Below are positions 1 through 11,698 of a DNA stretch of 64,000 nucleotides, one piece after another. This stretch comes from Oreohelix idahoensis (lineage: Eukaryota; Mollusca; Gastropoda; Stylommatophora; Oreohelicidae), in NCBI GenBank assembly GCA_024509875.1, contig JAMPIV010000282.1, positions 30,887-94,886 of the forward strand, written 5' to 3'. The translations under genes were made by a program, and so were the position numbers. The first letter of the stretch is position 1, and each line of letters starts with the position of its first letter. Under the pieces are notes generated by a model, which saw nothing but the letters and a program-made list of their open reading frames with translations, ran no database searches and was not told the DNA's origin.

Positions 1-400
1 TTATATATTTTACCTGTTACTCCTATCTTCTTCATTGTTAATGAGAGCACCTTCTCTCCAGCATTCACCATAAGCCCTAGCAATATCTAAAAATACTACC
101 ACAGTTTTTTTTCTTTATTTGAAATCCTGATTTTACTTCATGTTTCAATTTAATGAACTAATCCAGAGTGCATCTGTTCTTTCTAAATCCTGACTGAGTT
201 TGACTATGTAAATTATCTTTTTCGAAATAAAACTTTAGTCTTTTATTTACAATGGTTTCAAAATTTTTACCAAGATGGGAAGTTAAAGAAATTGGTCAGT
301 TTGAACTGGTATCACGGGCATCTGTTTCTGGTTTTAGTATTGGAATAATTACTGCTGTTTTCCATGTCTTGGGATTTTTTCCTGTATTCAAAATTTTAAA
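1..400 (-). pseudogene. LINE reverse transcriptase fragment, decayed
   Basis: Read on the minus strand, this stretch keeps a run of RT landmarks of RNA-templated LINE polymerases. A W-K-T-A-V-I-I-P-I-L-K-P segment comes first, then the block PISLTSHLGKNFE, then GFRKNRCTLD. After a few damaged codons there is a V-F-L-D-I-A-R-A-Y-like stretch that corresponds to the first catalytic Asp region. Stop codons and a frameshift break the frame, so this is a dead copy. The block pattern resembles Jockey/CR1-type LINEs. The clade is an inference. The element's 3' part lies left of the window. The plus-strand reading frame at 252-497 is its shadow. Confidence 0.7.
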
Positions 401-687
401 CGATCTGAATAATACGAGACAACACACAAAGCCAGCGGGAGCGCAATGTATCGCATTTTCCCGTTTAATCACTGATCCATATGCACGCTACCTATAAAAA
501 TCGATGGGGAAGTAATTTCAGGAAAATGACCCATTCACCCTGCGGTTGATTGCTGTAGTCAATTGAGTCTTCAAGCCTTCAAGACTTTATCAGCTAGAAA
601 TCGATGACATCCACTATTCTTAAAGAAAGGTACTGCCCTATATAGGCATTTCTCAACCTTTTCAAAATGACTTATATCGTTAAAGAT
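401..687. other. unassigned spacer
   Basis: No convincing coding sequence or repeat structure is visible. A short stretch near 645-665 (TTTCTCAACCTTTTC) resembles the terminal motif of hAT-type elements. It is too short to call. Confidence 0.3.
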
Positions 688-763
688 CTTCTTCTTCTTC
701 TTCTTCTTCTTCTTCTTCTTCTTCTTCTTCTTCTTCTTCTTCTTCTTCTTCTTCTTCTTCTTC
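688..763 (-). repeat. (CTT)n tract, likely LINE 3' tail
   Basis: About 25 uninterrupted CTT units. On the minus strand this is (AAG)n and directly follows the C-terminal coding end of the LINE fragment at 764-1020. It is therefore best read as the simple-repeat 3' tail of that element rather than an independent microsatellite. Confidence 0.75.
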
Positions 764-1020
764 GTACACTTTCAGACGTCAACTTGAATGTTCTCAAAGA
801 AAGCAGTAGTCAGTTTGAGGCTATTTGAATTCCCGTAAAGCTTTTCCACGAAAGGAGCTGGCGTCGGCCATACGCACTTTTTCTGTACCACATATATGGG
901 GCAATTTTGAAGCAGATGTTCAGCAGTCATTTTATCAGTGCCACAGTTACACTGATCGGTAGTTCCTATCTTTCATCATCAGCTGCCATCTCCACAACGA
1001 AGGTTGGCTGTAAAGGATCT
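764..1020 (-). pseudogene. 3' end of a LINE ORF2 (C-terminal zinc knuckle region)
   Basis: On the minus strand the sequence reads C-N-C-G, then A-E-H-L-L-Q-N-C-P-I-Y, then a stretch with W-P, K-L-Y-G and L-T-T-A-F, ending in a stop just before the (AAG)n tail. A CxCG...EHLLxxCP pattern followed by a KLYG/LTTAF block is typical of the extreme C-terminus of Jockey-like LINE ORF2 proteins. Upstream of about 1020 the reading is damaged and cannot be followed with confidence. The copy is 5' truncated or too decayed to trace. Confidence 0.65.
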
Positions 1021-3240
1021 CCAACGTCTTCTGTCTCTTGTCTTGGTGGTGCACTCTGAAAGACTCTTTATCGCCTCTTACATAATACGGCACCAAATAA
1101 TTGGAATAACATTGTTTAGTCCAAATCGTTAAAACACCAGAAAGTGGATACATATTTATGAACAAATAAAATGTTCTTTAACCTTTTTACAAATTAACAG
1201 TGCACAGGAAACAAGGGACGTTTTCAGGTTTCACCTTTCGTCAGCCGCAGTTACAAAAAGGCAACAAGGACAAGAAATATAGACAGGTTAAAGAAATATA
1301 CTATAGAACACTACAAAAACGTTATGTATATATGTAATAAAATTAACAACGCGGGTAAAGAGCAATAATAAAGCTAGAAAAATACAAAAACCAAAAAATA
1401 TATATAAATATATAAAGACAATTAATTCAACAATCAACGAAAATCAAAAGCAGAAAATTGAATGACAACAAAAAGGCGATGCTATGACAAGTCGGCAAAA
1501 GATACGGTGAAGAGGTGAATACAGTGGCGTCAGGAATATTTATTTATTTAAAGAGTGGATAATGATTTAGTTAATGGTTCTGTTTCCGGTGCATTAATCG
1601 TTCTGTTTTCCTTGATGGCTAGTCTAAAGTACAAACATTAACCAAGTGCTAGATAATTACAGATCCTCAAAACAACGAGAAGCAAAGTCGAACAAACTGC
1701 ACGGTGATGCGTACAATTTAAAAAAAAAAAATAAATGATGAAAAATATCCCGTTCAACCACTGATGGGGTATAATTAGGATATATATTGTTTTAAATTCC
1801 AAATAATATGAACAACTGCCGATATCAGAAAGTGGCATCACATTTGTGAAATACTTGTAAATAGGGAAAATCACAATTACCAATTAAGCGTGTATGTTAA
1901 AAAAATATTAAAAAAAAATATAAAAAAAATCAAGCAGAAACTCTGAACAAAAATAATATTAAAGTGGAGGGGTGTAAAGGCCTGGTGGTTCCAGTTATAT
2001 AACTTACAAACAGATACTTAATTGACTGTCACCTGTTAAAACTCGTATGCATTGTAAGAACAGCATGTTACCTTCACATTCCCAGCCACTACATATTAAC
2101 ATTTGTTCGTGTTAAATATTGTTTGACTTATTGTGGCCGTGGATCGTATTAGAAGGTTCGGACCACTGCCCTTTCAGTAGATAGTATGTTGTAAGGTAAA
2201 TGTGACAACTTCCTTCTCTCAGACTGACTAAGATATTTTCTCATACTCTCTGTTACTTCAAACGAATTTACCTGAGTAATAGCAGTGAAGATGTCAAAGG
2301 CTGAACTTTATTAACAAGGTTAGCAGTTTTTCATAACAACAGCTTCTTCAGCAACACAAGTATTCAATATTCAAAACTGCAAATTTCTTGTCTTCTTACT
2401 ACTTGCTTATTTCAGCTATCACAATGTCATTTAATTCTTCAGGTAGAAACTTCTTGTCTCTATTCTATACTGACTGTTTATTTTAGGTTTCTTTTCATAT
2501 GTCTCTTGGTATATCTCACTAAGAGAAAACTGGCCTTACCGCCAGGGCTGTCACTTTACCAAGATTTTCGTCTATTATTCTTCTCTGCTCAGACCTGGTT
2601 TGCTGAGCTACACATGTTACTGATATATAAAAGTGTTCAACGTACCTGGGATTGTTCTCAAACGAAATACACTTTCTTTTCTTTCACATCTATCATGTCC
2701 TCAGAATAAAATACTATCACAATAAAATACTGCCGTACACCAAATTTATGGTACATAATGTACTGAGCGTTTTCTATATACTCTATTTCTCACAGCATAA
2801 ATCTTGCTAATCATCTAAGATTGAGTATGTTTTCTCACACATCTATTACGCTGAGCGCGTTTCTCAAGTCTAACTTTAACACTTGGGAGAAAACCCTTTT
2901 TCCTTCCTACGCCTAGCGCGTCTCAATATCAACCTCCTGATCCCTGTTCTAACATTATTCGTTCACTCCTCTCATGTATCATTAATCACACTTTTCACGT
3001 GCGTACTTTTTCTGAGCACAACTCACTAACACAATATTCACGTGCATACTTTTTATTTGTGAGCACAACTCACTAATTTATCAAGGGATGTAATCTCTAG
3101 TTGACTCCCTTTGCTAAATATACACAAATCCACATTCTCCTCTTTAAACCTTATTACTAAATCTTAACATGCAAATTGGTTCTACTATAATTTGTAACTC
3201 ATTCAAATCGCTTAAATCTAAACAATGTCATCTTCCAAAA
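1021..3240. other. AT-rich DNA, no recognised feature
   Basis: About 2.2 kb of AT-rich sequence. All open frames are short and match no protein pattern I recognise. I see no LTR, terminal repeat or RNA gene. A short near-duplicate occurs around 2990-3075 (CACGTGC-ATACTTTTT with TGAGCACAACTCACTAA, twice), which is a small local tandem duplication. Confidence 0.4.
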
Positions 3241-3263
3241 CGTATTTCTAGATTTATCGCCCT

Positions 3264-3763
3264 TTGCAAAACTACTCCTACACTCATTTTACCTTATCAA
3301 AACCAAACCACCGTTCACATTATGCAGTTCTATTCTTAACACCTCTTCTATATTTAAAGGTAACGTTGATGCCTGCAAATAATCTAATATTTGTGTTCTC
3401 ATTTGTTCATACCTCTTTCATTTTAACAAGAAATGTTCTATATTATTGTCTTGAAGACATCCTGCACAGTAAGGTTCGTCTATTCTGAAATAACCTTTAA
3501 CCAGCTGTAGTCTGAGAAGTTTCTTATTACTGGGAATTTTCAATTCCCTAGATATCTGACATTTTCTTGTTCGAGCCGTGAACATCTTACATGCATGTCT
3601 TCCTTTCAGATTTTTATCCCACTCTGCTTTCCATTCATCTGTTATTAAATCTTTAATTAAGCATTTAATCTCTGATTTACTCATCGCTACATTTATTAGA
3701 TTTTTATCAGATCTATCTTTCGAGGCTACTTTTTTCATTTGAGCAAATAAGTATTGGCTCTAA
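3264..3763 (-). pseudogene. LINE ORF2 C-terminal fragment
   Basis: The main frame (3418-3738) encodes about 106 residues: W-K-A-E-W-D, a stretch rich in K/R, then Y-C-A-G-C...E-H-F-L-L-K. The pattern of a tryptophan-containing segment followed by CxxC...EHxLxxC is that of the post-RNase-H tail of Jockey/R1/I-type LINE polyproteins. After one stop codon, where a Cys is expected, the frame continues to about 3264 with the R-Y-E-Q-M-R block usual there. Function is lost. Clade assignment is an inference. Confidence 0.5.
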
Positions 3764-3797
3764 CTCAGTGTCGTGTGGTGAGTATTGGGGCAACTAC
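3764..3797 (-). repeat. repeat X copy 1, 3' side of LINE1 insertion
   Basis: The minus-strand sequence here matches plus 44087-44119 (GTAGTTGCCCCAATACTCAC). It is the continuation of the segment at 38651-38855 on the other side of the nest. Its last ten bases, GGGCAACTAC (3788-3797), are the target-site duplication of LINE1. Confidence 0.75.
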
Positions 3798-4431
3798 TTA
3801 CTTACTTACTTAGTCGTTACCCTTCTACCTTGAGGTGTAGCGGTTTGGAAGAGAGAGCGCCATACTATCCTTTAGGCAGTCTTCCTCCTGGCTTGGTTCC
3901 ATTCTAGTCCTCGGTCCTTCAAAGATTGTCTAATGTTGTCCTCCCAGCGGACTCTGGGTCGTCCTGGTGGTCTGGATCCCTGGCTCTTAGTTTCCCATTC
4001 TTGTCATGGTAGCCGATCTTCTCCCATTCTGCAGTTATGGCCAAACCATCTTAGTTGGGACTGTTCTACTTGGGTCTGCAGGGTGTGGGATTTTAGGGCT
4101 TGACGTATCGTCTGAATGCGGGCCATGTCTCTTCTTTTTACTTCAACCACCTTCCTCAGATACCCCATTTCTGAGGTTTGGATCTGGCTTTTGTGGGTTG
4201 TAGTCATTGCCCATGACTCCCATCCATATGTCAAGACTGGGACGTAGGTGGAGCGGTATACAACCATCTTCGTTTTCTTACCAACCTCTATCTTGCTGAG
4301 GAATCCTCGATTTACGGCGTGAAAAAGTCTCTCAGCTGCTGCTTTTCGAGTTTCCAACTCTTCTTTGATGCCTCCCTTTCGGTCTACAATAGCTCTGAGA
4401 AATTTAAAGTGGTCGACCTGCTCCAGGACCT

Positions 4432-4725
4432 GTTAGCAATAGTGAATGCAGTCAGCGACCCATAGCTGTACTGCCTGCATCAGGACCAGCGAACCAGAGC
4501 TGGTCAAGACCGCACTCCACCTCCACGTGGTAGTCCTGGAAACAGTCTGCAGCAGTGCAGTCTGGCTGAGCGAGTGCGGATCGAAATGGGAAGGCAAACC
4601 CGGTCCCTAAAAATGCCGTGCTGAAGTCGGATGTGTCGACCAAAAGGTGCAGATATCACAGCTTAGGCGTAAACAGACACAACGCAACCACCGTCCTTTT
4701 CAGGGCGAACGAGGAAGAAGAAGAA
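4432..4725 (+). mobile_element. short insertion with (GAA)n tail inside LINE1
   Basis: LINE1 coding similarity is continuous on both sides (K-T-K-S-M at about 4740, F-K-F-L at about 4405) but absent in this ~290-bp block. The block is more GC-rich than its surroundings and ends at 4711-4725 with a run of GAA units on the plus strand. That layout suggests a SINE or 5'-truncated LINE 3' end in the opposite orientation. I could not see a clear target-site duplication. Confidence 0.45.
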
Positions 4726-6755
4726 GATATTCCCATGGATTTTGTTTTGGAGCTGCTTATGACCATCCCTCTCTTCTCCAGCTCTTCCTTCCAGACTTGC
4801 AGATTGGATTGGATTTAGCAATCAGGGCAACATCATCAGCAAATGCCAGCTCTGAAATACAGACATTCTTCATCTACCAGTACCCCTCTGAATACTTTCT
4901 TCTTCTCTCCTTACATGCCTTGATGACATCGTCAATAAGGAGTATGAAAAGATAAGGTGACAGGATATCACCTTGTCTTACACAAGAGGTGGTCCTGAAC
5001 TCTTCTGACTTACGGTTTGCTGTCAACACATAATTTCTGCAAGACTTGTAGAAGCTCTGTATAGTATAAATCAGAGGTGCTGGATTGTTCTTCCTTGCCA
5101 AACAGAAGCTTGCTCCAGGGGACCCTGTCAAACGCCTTTTCCAGATCTATTAAACAAAGATGGATCTCACTGTTAAGGGCCTTTTCACTCAGCTGTCTGA
5201 GTGTGAAAATTAGGTCTTGAGAGTACTTCGGTTTGCTCGGAATCCGCACTGGACCTCGTCCAATTGTGGCTCAGCTGGGCGTCGGAGTCTCTGCTCTAGG
5301 ATTCAAGAGTAGATTTTACCAGGGACACTGAGAAGGAATTTGCTTCTATGGTTTCCAAATTGTCGATTGTCACCCTTTTTGAAAATTGGTGTTATGATGA
5401 CAATCTCCCAATCCTTTGGTATGGTCTTGTTGCACCATGCTGCCTGTAGGACCCTTAAGAGTTATAGGTCGCCTTATGCTCCCATGTACTTAACCATTTC
5501 TGGTGTTATACGATCATGCCCTGCTGCTTTGCCCATCTTGATTTTCTCCAGTGCTGCCTTCAGTTCTTCCATCTTTATGTCATCTTCACCATCATTGGTT
5601 TTTTCTTCTGTGCTAGTGGTTATCATTTCTGATGCTTGACCTTGCTCACCATCAAGTTCTGAGAAATATTCTTTCCATCTTTCCATTACTTCCTTCGGGG
5701 GAGTAAGCAATTTGCCTTGGTTGTCCTTCATAAATTTGAGAGGGCATTGTTTTTCCTTCCTCATGTTCTTTAGGTCTTATGGAACAATTTCTGGTTTTCT
5801 TGCGGATCTTTATCTAGCTTTTCTCCAAATTCTTCCCAGGACTTCTGTTTCGCTGCTAGCACCGTGTTCTTTGCTTCTGTTCTGAGTATCACATATTCTC
5901 AATATTTCTCCATTTGTTCTGTTGTATTTTTAGCTCCTAAGTATTGTTCCCAAGTCGGACTTCACCACATGCTTCTGCAGCAGCTGTTTTTATGATGTCC
6001 TTGAATTTAAGCCAGAGGGTTTTTAAGTCATCAGTTTTTTCTTCTGTGTTGCTCGCCGCTGCAGCAATAAGCCCCGGATATCTGGTCTTAATTTCTGGCT
6101 CTCTCAGCTTGTCGGTGCTCATTTCTCCCGTTCGTTTACTTATTTTCTTGCGTGATGTTGGGCAGTTCCTAGGCTGAGCAACTCTTTTAGTTGTTCTTTT
6201 GATTGTAAGCAGGTAGTGATCACTCCCAATCTCTGGCCTCCTCCAGACTCTAGCATCCCGGACACATTTTAATGAGCTCCTCCTAACAATGGCATAGTCG
6301 ATCACTTACTTCTCATTTTTTGTTGGTTCACATCTAGTGTATGCATGTATGCGCTTATGGGGGAACTTTGTGTTTGTAATGATCAGATTCTGCTCATTGC
6401 AGAATCTAAGGAGTCGCTTTCCATTGTCATTGAGAGTATCTTCTCCATATCTTCCGATAACTCCACCCCATCTAGCTGGTCATTTCCAGCTCTGCCGTTG
6501 AAATCTCCTAGCATGATAAATTCATCTAGGCAGTCATCCACTGTCCTTTGAAGCAGCTCGAAGAATTCCTCCTTGACCTCTGCTGTCTCATCCTCATTTG
6601 GAAAATGTACTATGACCAGGTTGACTATGGTTTCTCCTTCTTTTAGTTTTACAACCATAATGCGCTCCGAGACAAAGTTCCATCCCTTGATATTATCTTT
6701 TTTTGGCGCAATGCAACCCACGCCGTCTTTGACTCTTTCAGATGTGGGTACATCA

Positions 6756-6763
6756 CTGTAGAG
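6756..6763. repeat. hAT target-site duplication, left
   Basis: CTGTAGAG immediately precedes the left terminal repeat of the hAT element and is repeated exactly at 38636-38643. Eight-base duplications are the rule for hAT transposons. Confidence 0.9.
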
Positions 6764-6964
6764 CAGTGTTTCTCAATGGGGACGGTACCGCCCCTTGGGG
6801 GGCGTTTTCAAGATGTCTGGGGGCGTTCTGATGGGTCGCAACGATTGGGAGTCGCTGCTTCCATTCAAGGGGGCGTTATGTACATTTTTACAAGAATCAA
6901 TATGAAACAATTACAAAAGATATTTCCCTTCGCATAGCTTGTAACACGATAGTTTTTATTTGCC

Positions 6965-8219
6965 TTGCGTCCCATAGAGTGTTTCAAGGATTCCAAACTC
7001 AAAACTTTAGTACCTGGGATGTTACCATTGTCAGGAGACAGTAGGCGAAAATTTACGTCCCTTCAACACCCGAAACATTCATTAGCCTCTCGACACACCC
7101 AAGTTAACCTCTCTCCACTCTCGACACATATTTTCTTCTATAAACACATTTTTGTTGGAAAAAAAATTCCTTTTTCCAATATCATCGCATGTGCGACAGA
7201 CGGAGCACCAACTATGGTTGGTCGTCATCGTGGGTTTCAGGCCTCCTTAAAAAATGTGGCACCAGGTGTTTTAACAATTCATTGTGTTATTTATCGACAA
7301 CATTTAGTCGCCAACCATCTTAGTGACAGACTCCACAAATCATTGAACTGTTTTATCAGTGTTATTAACAAAATTAAGGCGCATTCATTGAACGATAGAT
7401 TATTTCGTAAACTTTGTTGTGATAATGGTGAAGAATAAGGAATGTCTTCTCCTACACACGGAAGTACGATGGCTGTCCAAAGGTAACTGTTTTAAAATAT
7501 TATGGGCATTATTTGATTCTGTTGGAGAGTTTTTGGATTCAATCAAAGAAGAATTTAGCATCGAAAGAGACGTATTGCGAAACGATGTGGCCTATATTTC
7601 AGATATATTTGAAAAGTTAAATGAGGTTCTTCTTAAGCTACAAGGAAATGAGACCAGTCTGATTAAAGTGAAAGGAATTATCATGGGGTTCATCAACAAA
7701 TTGACATTAGGCCTATTAAAAAATAATCTTAGTCGCCGAGAACTTTCTCATTTTCCATGTTTACTACAGTTAGGTAGGGACAGGCTTAAAGATTCCGATT
7801 TATAAGTTTATTGCAGTTATTTGGACGCTATTAAAAATGATATGAGCATAAGATTTAAGGACTTGCAAGATCTAATAATACCGGACTGGGTGATTAATCC
7901 GTTTGAATCAGACGTAGAACAAGTTATTCAACATTTACAAGAAGAATTAATTGAGCTACAAAATGACTTCGAGGCAAAAACACGATTCAGTCACACACAT
8001 TACGAACAATTTTGGATACGGCAGAGACTTGCGTATCCCGTTCTTTGGCGTGAAACTAAATTGCAAATTACAGCATTCCCAACGTCGTATTTGGTGGAGA
8101 AGGGGTTCAGTGCAGTAGTTTTGCTACTACAAAAGCAACGACACCGACAGCAGATTTGTAACAGGAGATTTGAGACTTCTTTTAACAAACTTGGAATCAA
8201 ATATTACAAAACTGGCTGA
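6965..8219 (+). pseudogene. hAT transposase (ZBED/SCAND3-like), truncated and frameshifted
   Basis: Three consecutive segments cover the middle and C-terminus of a hAT transposase. 6965-7438 carries P-F-S-N-I-I-A-C-A-T-D-G-A-P, with a catalytic-Asp context, and H-C-V-I-Y-R-Q-H-L. 7419-7805 starts with L-L-L-H-T-E-V-R-W-L-S-K-G, the conserved RW box. 7821-8219 ends with the hAT dimerisation block around F-P-T-S-Y-L-V-E-K-G-F-S-A-V. There is a frameshift near 7430 and a stop at 7803-7805. The N-terminal BED finger and the first part of the catalytic fold are absent. It resembles the domesticable ZBED5/SCAND3 type of hAT protein, but this copy cannot be active. Confidence 0.85.
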
Positions 8220-8536
8220 GTCACACCAAGCGCAAGGATCTCATTAAGCTTCATTAGGAAGTGAATTTTTATATAATTATATCATTATTATCAACTAATA
8301 AATTTTTTCATGTTTAAAGTGGTTACATAAGGAGAGGCTTAAATATTGAGATTTGAAGATATATATGCAGTCATTTAGGCGCTATTAAAATGATATGATT
8401 ATGATAGTTATAGAGTTGTAAGAACTAATTTTATATCATGTGCTCCACCAATTTGTAATTTATAATTTAATGATAATGAACCTGTGGTGTATATAATTCC
8501 GTGCTTAAACACATATTTAATATAAATGCTTTTATA
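8220..8536 (+). other. hAT 3' region with a diverged internal duplication
   Basis: This is non-coding hAT sequence. Positions about 8363-8435 repeat, with many changes, the transposase segment at about 7810-7880 (GGCGCTATTAAAATGATATG against GGACGCTATTAAAAATGATA). The duplication looks old because the copy has lost its frame. The last 11 bases (ATGCTTTTATA, 8526-8536) are the target duplication of the LINE fragment that follows. Confidence 0.5.
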
Positions 8537-8813
8537 CGGTTGGACGACCGCAGCTGAGGTTCAAAGATGTGTGCAAGAGAGATATGAGGGCACTGGACAT
8601 AAATCCAGCAACCTGGGAGGATGAAGCTGCCGATCGCATCAAGTGGCGATGCTATTTGGGAGCCACCGCAGATTGGGCGAAAAGAAGCTCACACAACAAG
8701 CCGAATAGAGGAGAAAACGTCGAAAAATTTCATCAGGAAAATAAGCAGCTGAGGGCTGTCACCTCAAGGGCGCATTCCCATAGTCAGTTATGACTGAGGG
8801 GGCTATTATTATT
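8537..8813 (+). mobile_element. 5'-truncated LINE-F-family insertion
   Basis: This 277-bp piece encodes the last ~85 residues of the same LINE family as F at 13051-17010: V-C-K-R-D-M-R-A-L-D, W-E-D-E-A-A-D-R, N-K-Q-L-R-A-V-T-S and a terminal H-S-H-S-Q-L before the stop. It then ends in GGGGGCTATTATTATT. Perfect 11-bp target duplications ATGCTTTTATA flank it at 8526-8536 and 8814-8824. This is a typical 5'-truncated insertion. The ORF is largely open but internally shifted, with the R-R-K-R region altered. Confidence 0.85.
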
Positions 8814-8953
8814 ATGCTTTTATAAATGTGCTGTCTTTTTTTTTTTTTTTTTTTTAAAGTTTTGCCTGGTTTTGGCGAGGCGCGTCCCGTTCAACCTAGT
8901 CGGTTATATTAGGGCGCATGTCTCTTTTTCTTTATATTATAAGAAAAGATAAC
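8814..8953 (+). other. hAT remainder with poly-T run
   Basis: Contains a T-run at about 8837-8856 and then sequence reaching the left LTR of element A. The last five bases, ATAAC (8949-8953), are the target-site duplication of A. Confidence 0.5.
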
Positions 8954-10120
8954 TGTAGGAGGCGTTTTCACTCTGTAGGATCTGTAGGTGTCAGTATTCC
9001 TCAACAGCTGAGTTACTGACTATGATGACCCATAGTACGCGAATGTTGAAAGTTAAATTGAGACAATCAGTCAAAAATGGCAACTCCAACAAAAGGGGCA
9101 CGTCAAACATGCCAATACTGTAGTATCCAACTCGCTGGCGTAAAGTTCATTTAATTTTATTGACGTAGCACGGTTGAGACGAGACAAGGTTGTTGACGAA
9201 TAACGGTTAACATACAACAGGACTGTGAATAGCATAGTGTTCATTTAAATCATACAATTAGTCAGTTCCTCACAAAAATCCTTTCAGTAAGTTATGACTG
9301 AGCATATTGAATCATAGGAGTACATACATATCATGAAGTCATTATATCATAAGGAGACTTTCAATCTTTCAGTTGACCTTGATAATGGAGTGAGATCCCC
9401 GTTATATTTTCCTACATCTGAGGTCTCTCGAATAAGTACGTTCCTAACTTTATTGGCCTCACAATTAAGCATCATAGGATAATTAAAACATATGTCAATT
9501 AACGATAATCTTGACGCAAGACGAATAATGATATATATTTTGATTCACCTCTGTAATATGCCGACACTTCCAATTCGGCTACGTTAGATGAGTAATAGCG
9601 CAGAGTTCATACAATATAGTTGTAGGGTTCATCTTTAGAACACCTTAACAAGCTTCCTATCCACTGACGCTGTGACTATGATCCTTTCTGGTACCATGTC
9701 GTCTGAATACCAGTTGGAGGTCACACGAAGAAAGGCGTGATAATACATATTAATAATAATTGATTATAAATTGAATTACCTGGCTTGAATGACTGAAAAA
9801 GGCTATGAATTCGCTGCAGGGAGCCAGCCATCAAGCACATAATCATAAGTTCGCCTCAAGGACTCAAAGACATCAGACTCTCCGTCTGGAAAAATAAACT
9901 CTACCTTCCACCATGAAGGATATACGTCATCTGCTTCTCTGACAACAAAACGCGCTAATTTACGAATATCAAAAATGTGCGTTCTCGTGCGCAATAAACT
10001 ATAGTACTCACAACTGAGTTGGTGTGTACATATTTATAACAGTGGCAGGACCACAGATCAATAAGATCTGAGACTACCATATCTGTTAAAGCCTGTTACG
10101 GACATAAAATGTACGCAACA
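8954..10120 (-). repeat. Element A 3' LTR
   Basis: About 1.17 kb, a near-identical direct copy of 37290-38457, with TG...CA termini. The short frame at 9803-9994 recurs in the other LTR (38139-38348) simply because the LTRs are copies. I do not regard it as a gene. Confidence 0.92.
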
Positions 10121-11101
10121 GCTTCCTTATCACTCCTCTTAAAAAAATTAATTATATTAATTTTTTTTACGTTAAGTAACTCGGAGAGGTGAGTCAAACT
10201 TACATCGACATCTATTAAATTTAACAATATCATAATATTATCGAATAAGAAGAAAATGAATATAAAATGGAAATCAATGCAACTAAACCATAGTATGCAT
10301 TAAAGCATTCATCCACAATCGACCGACTTTGGTACGATGTGGTGAAATTCAAAGAAAGAAAGTACGAAGGAAGGTGGAAATAATAACCAAAAGAATGGTA
10401 AAACATCCAACCAAAATAAAAAAAAAAAAAAATTCAACAAATAATTTCAAATGAAAAAAAAATGATGATATGTAAAAAATGACAAGTGAATTGTAAAACA
10501 AAAAATGTAAATAAAACAAGCAAAGTGAATAAAATGCATAATCAAACACGCGAAGTAAACAACACACGTAATATTTCTAACATAACTAAGATGGACTAAT
10601 CATCTAAGAGTGTTAAAATAATGTACCCTGAGTGGTATATACTAGTATAAAGAAACACACACAAACTATTAAAGTAAGTGAATGTGAAATATTCCACTAA
10701 TTAAGTAACTTAAATTGATACTAATTAATCAATATAGTTCATAATTAAAAGAGTTACTAATTACTAATTCCCTTAATTGCTAACAGTCTTAATCATTGTA
10801 ACTGTTATATCAAAAACAGTTAACAATAGATGAAAATCTGTTATGTATGTTCCATGCACGATGAAAAGATATTTTCCACAATATCACAAAGTTAGGATGT
10901 TCATTATGAATAGTGAATATCCCTGTTCATAAATGTCTACAGTGTTACTGTACCAAGAAAATGGTAAGATATAAAAAGTTATGTTCTAATACAAACATTG
11001 AGTATATCCTGATAGTTATATAAGCACGAATAATTCTGTTCCATACGAAGTCTGTATAGAGGTCCGGCAAATAACAAAGTTCAATGATCCTCACATTCTA
11101 A
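10121..11101 (-). other. Element A 3' untranslated region
   Basis: AT-rich DNA between the RNase H end and the 3' LTR. The first 20 bases next to the LTR are polypyrimidine on the plus strand, i.e. the polypurine tract of A. No coding sequence is recognisable. Confidence 0.7.
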
Positions 11102-11690
11102 TTAAACGACTGTCTGTGAAGAAGTTTCAATTTCTGGAAGTTGTTTTGATTTGACTGGTTCGTTTGGACAGCGTGACAAACAGTCCGCGAAAACATTTTT
11201 CGATCCCGGTATTGAACGAATAGTATAGCTATATGGCTGTAAGGCTATCGCGTACCTTGTTGACTTTGAAGATTTAACATCCTTCGTATTAAGAGCTATG
11301 AGAGCCTTTTGGTCCGACTCTACGATAAAATGAGAGCCTAGGAGGTATCGTTCCAGTTTAGTAATTGACCAAACCAATGCGAGAAGTTCCTTGTCCAGGA
11401 CTGAATACTTCTGTTCAGTAGTTGTCAATTTTCTCGATACGTGCATCACCGGGTGTAAGGTGCCTGAATGTTCTTGCATCAAAACGCCGGCAATTCCATA
11501 TGATGACGCATCACTACGAAGAATAAAAATAAGGTTTGGGTCAGGTAACTTCAAAACTGGAGGGTGTGAAAAAATTTTTTTTAATTGAATCTAACGCGAT
11601 TTGATGCTTGTTAGACCACTGAATCACGCTAGCTGTCCCTTTCCTCAACAAAGAAGAAAAAGGAGCAGTTATAATTGATAAATGAGGGAT
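11102..11690 (-). pseudogene. Element A RNase H domain
   Basis: The open part (11102-11554) encodes a Ty3/gypsy RNase H. F-I-L-R-S-D-A-S-S-Y-G-I holds the first Asp, L-D-K-E-L-L-A-L-V-W the Glu, I-V-E-S-D-Q-K-A-L the next Asp, and V-F-A-D-C-L-S-R-C-P the last. This completes the catalytic set. A frameshift at the poly-T run at 11574-11582 separates it from the connection region at 11583-11690. That region joins, across element B, to the RT half at 25105-25762. Confidence 0.85.
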
Positions 11691-11698
11691 AAATTTAC

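Larger units (their letters stand above)
3990..6763 (-). pseudogene. LINE1 endonuclease-reverse transcriptase, broken
   Basis: Reading leftward on the minus strand: the EEP endonuclease part (6383-6721) has L-G-D-F-N-G-R-A-G, and the S-D-H motif is at about 6205-6215. A linker follows, then G-K-A-A-G-H-D-R-I-T-P-E (near 5500), D-L-E-K-A-F-D-R-V-P (near 5130), R-Q-G-D-I-L-S-P (near 4960) and the catalytic F-A-D-D-V-A-L-I (about 4820-4845). The C-terminal block Y-G-W-E-S-W...L-R-W-F-G-H lies at 4004-4357. Several frameshifts and stops separate these pieces. The domain set fits RTE/CFDP2-like LINEs. The endonuclease N-terminus is missing by truncation. Confidence 0.8.

Noticed and set aside
252..497. 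81-residue plus-strand open frame
   Set aside because: Shadow of a minus-strand LINE RT fragment that gives a coherent motif series.
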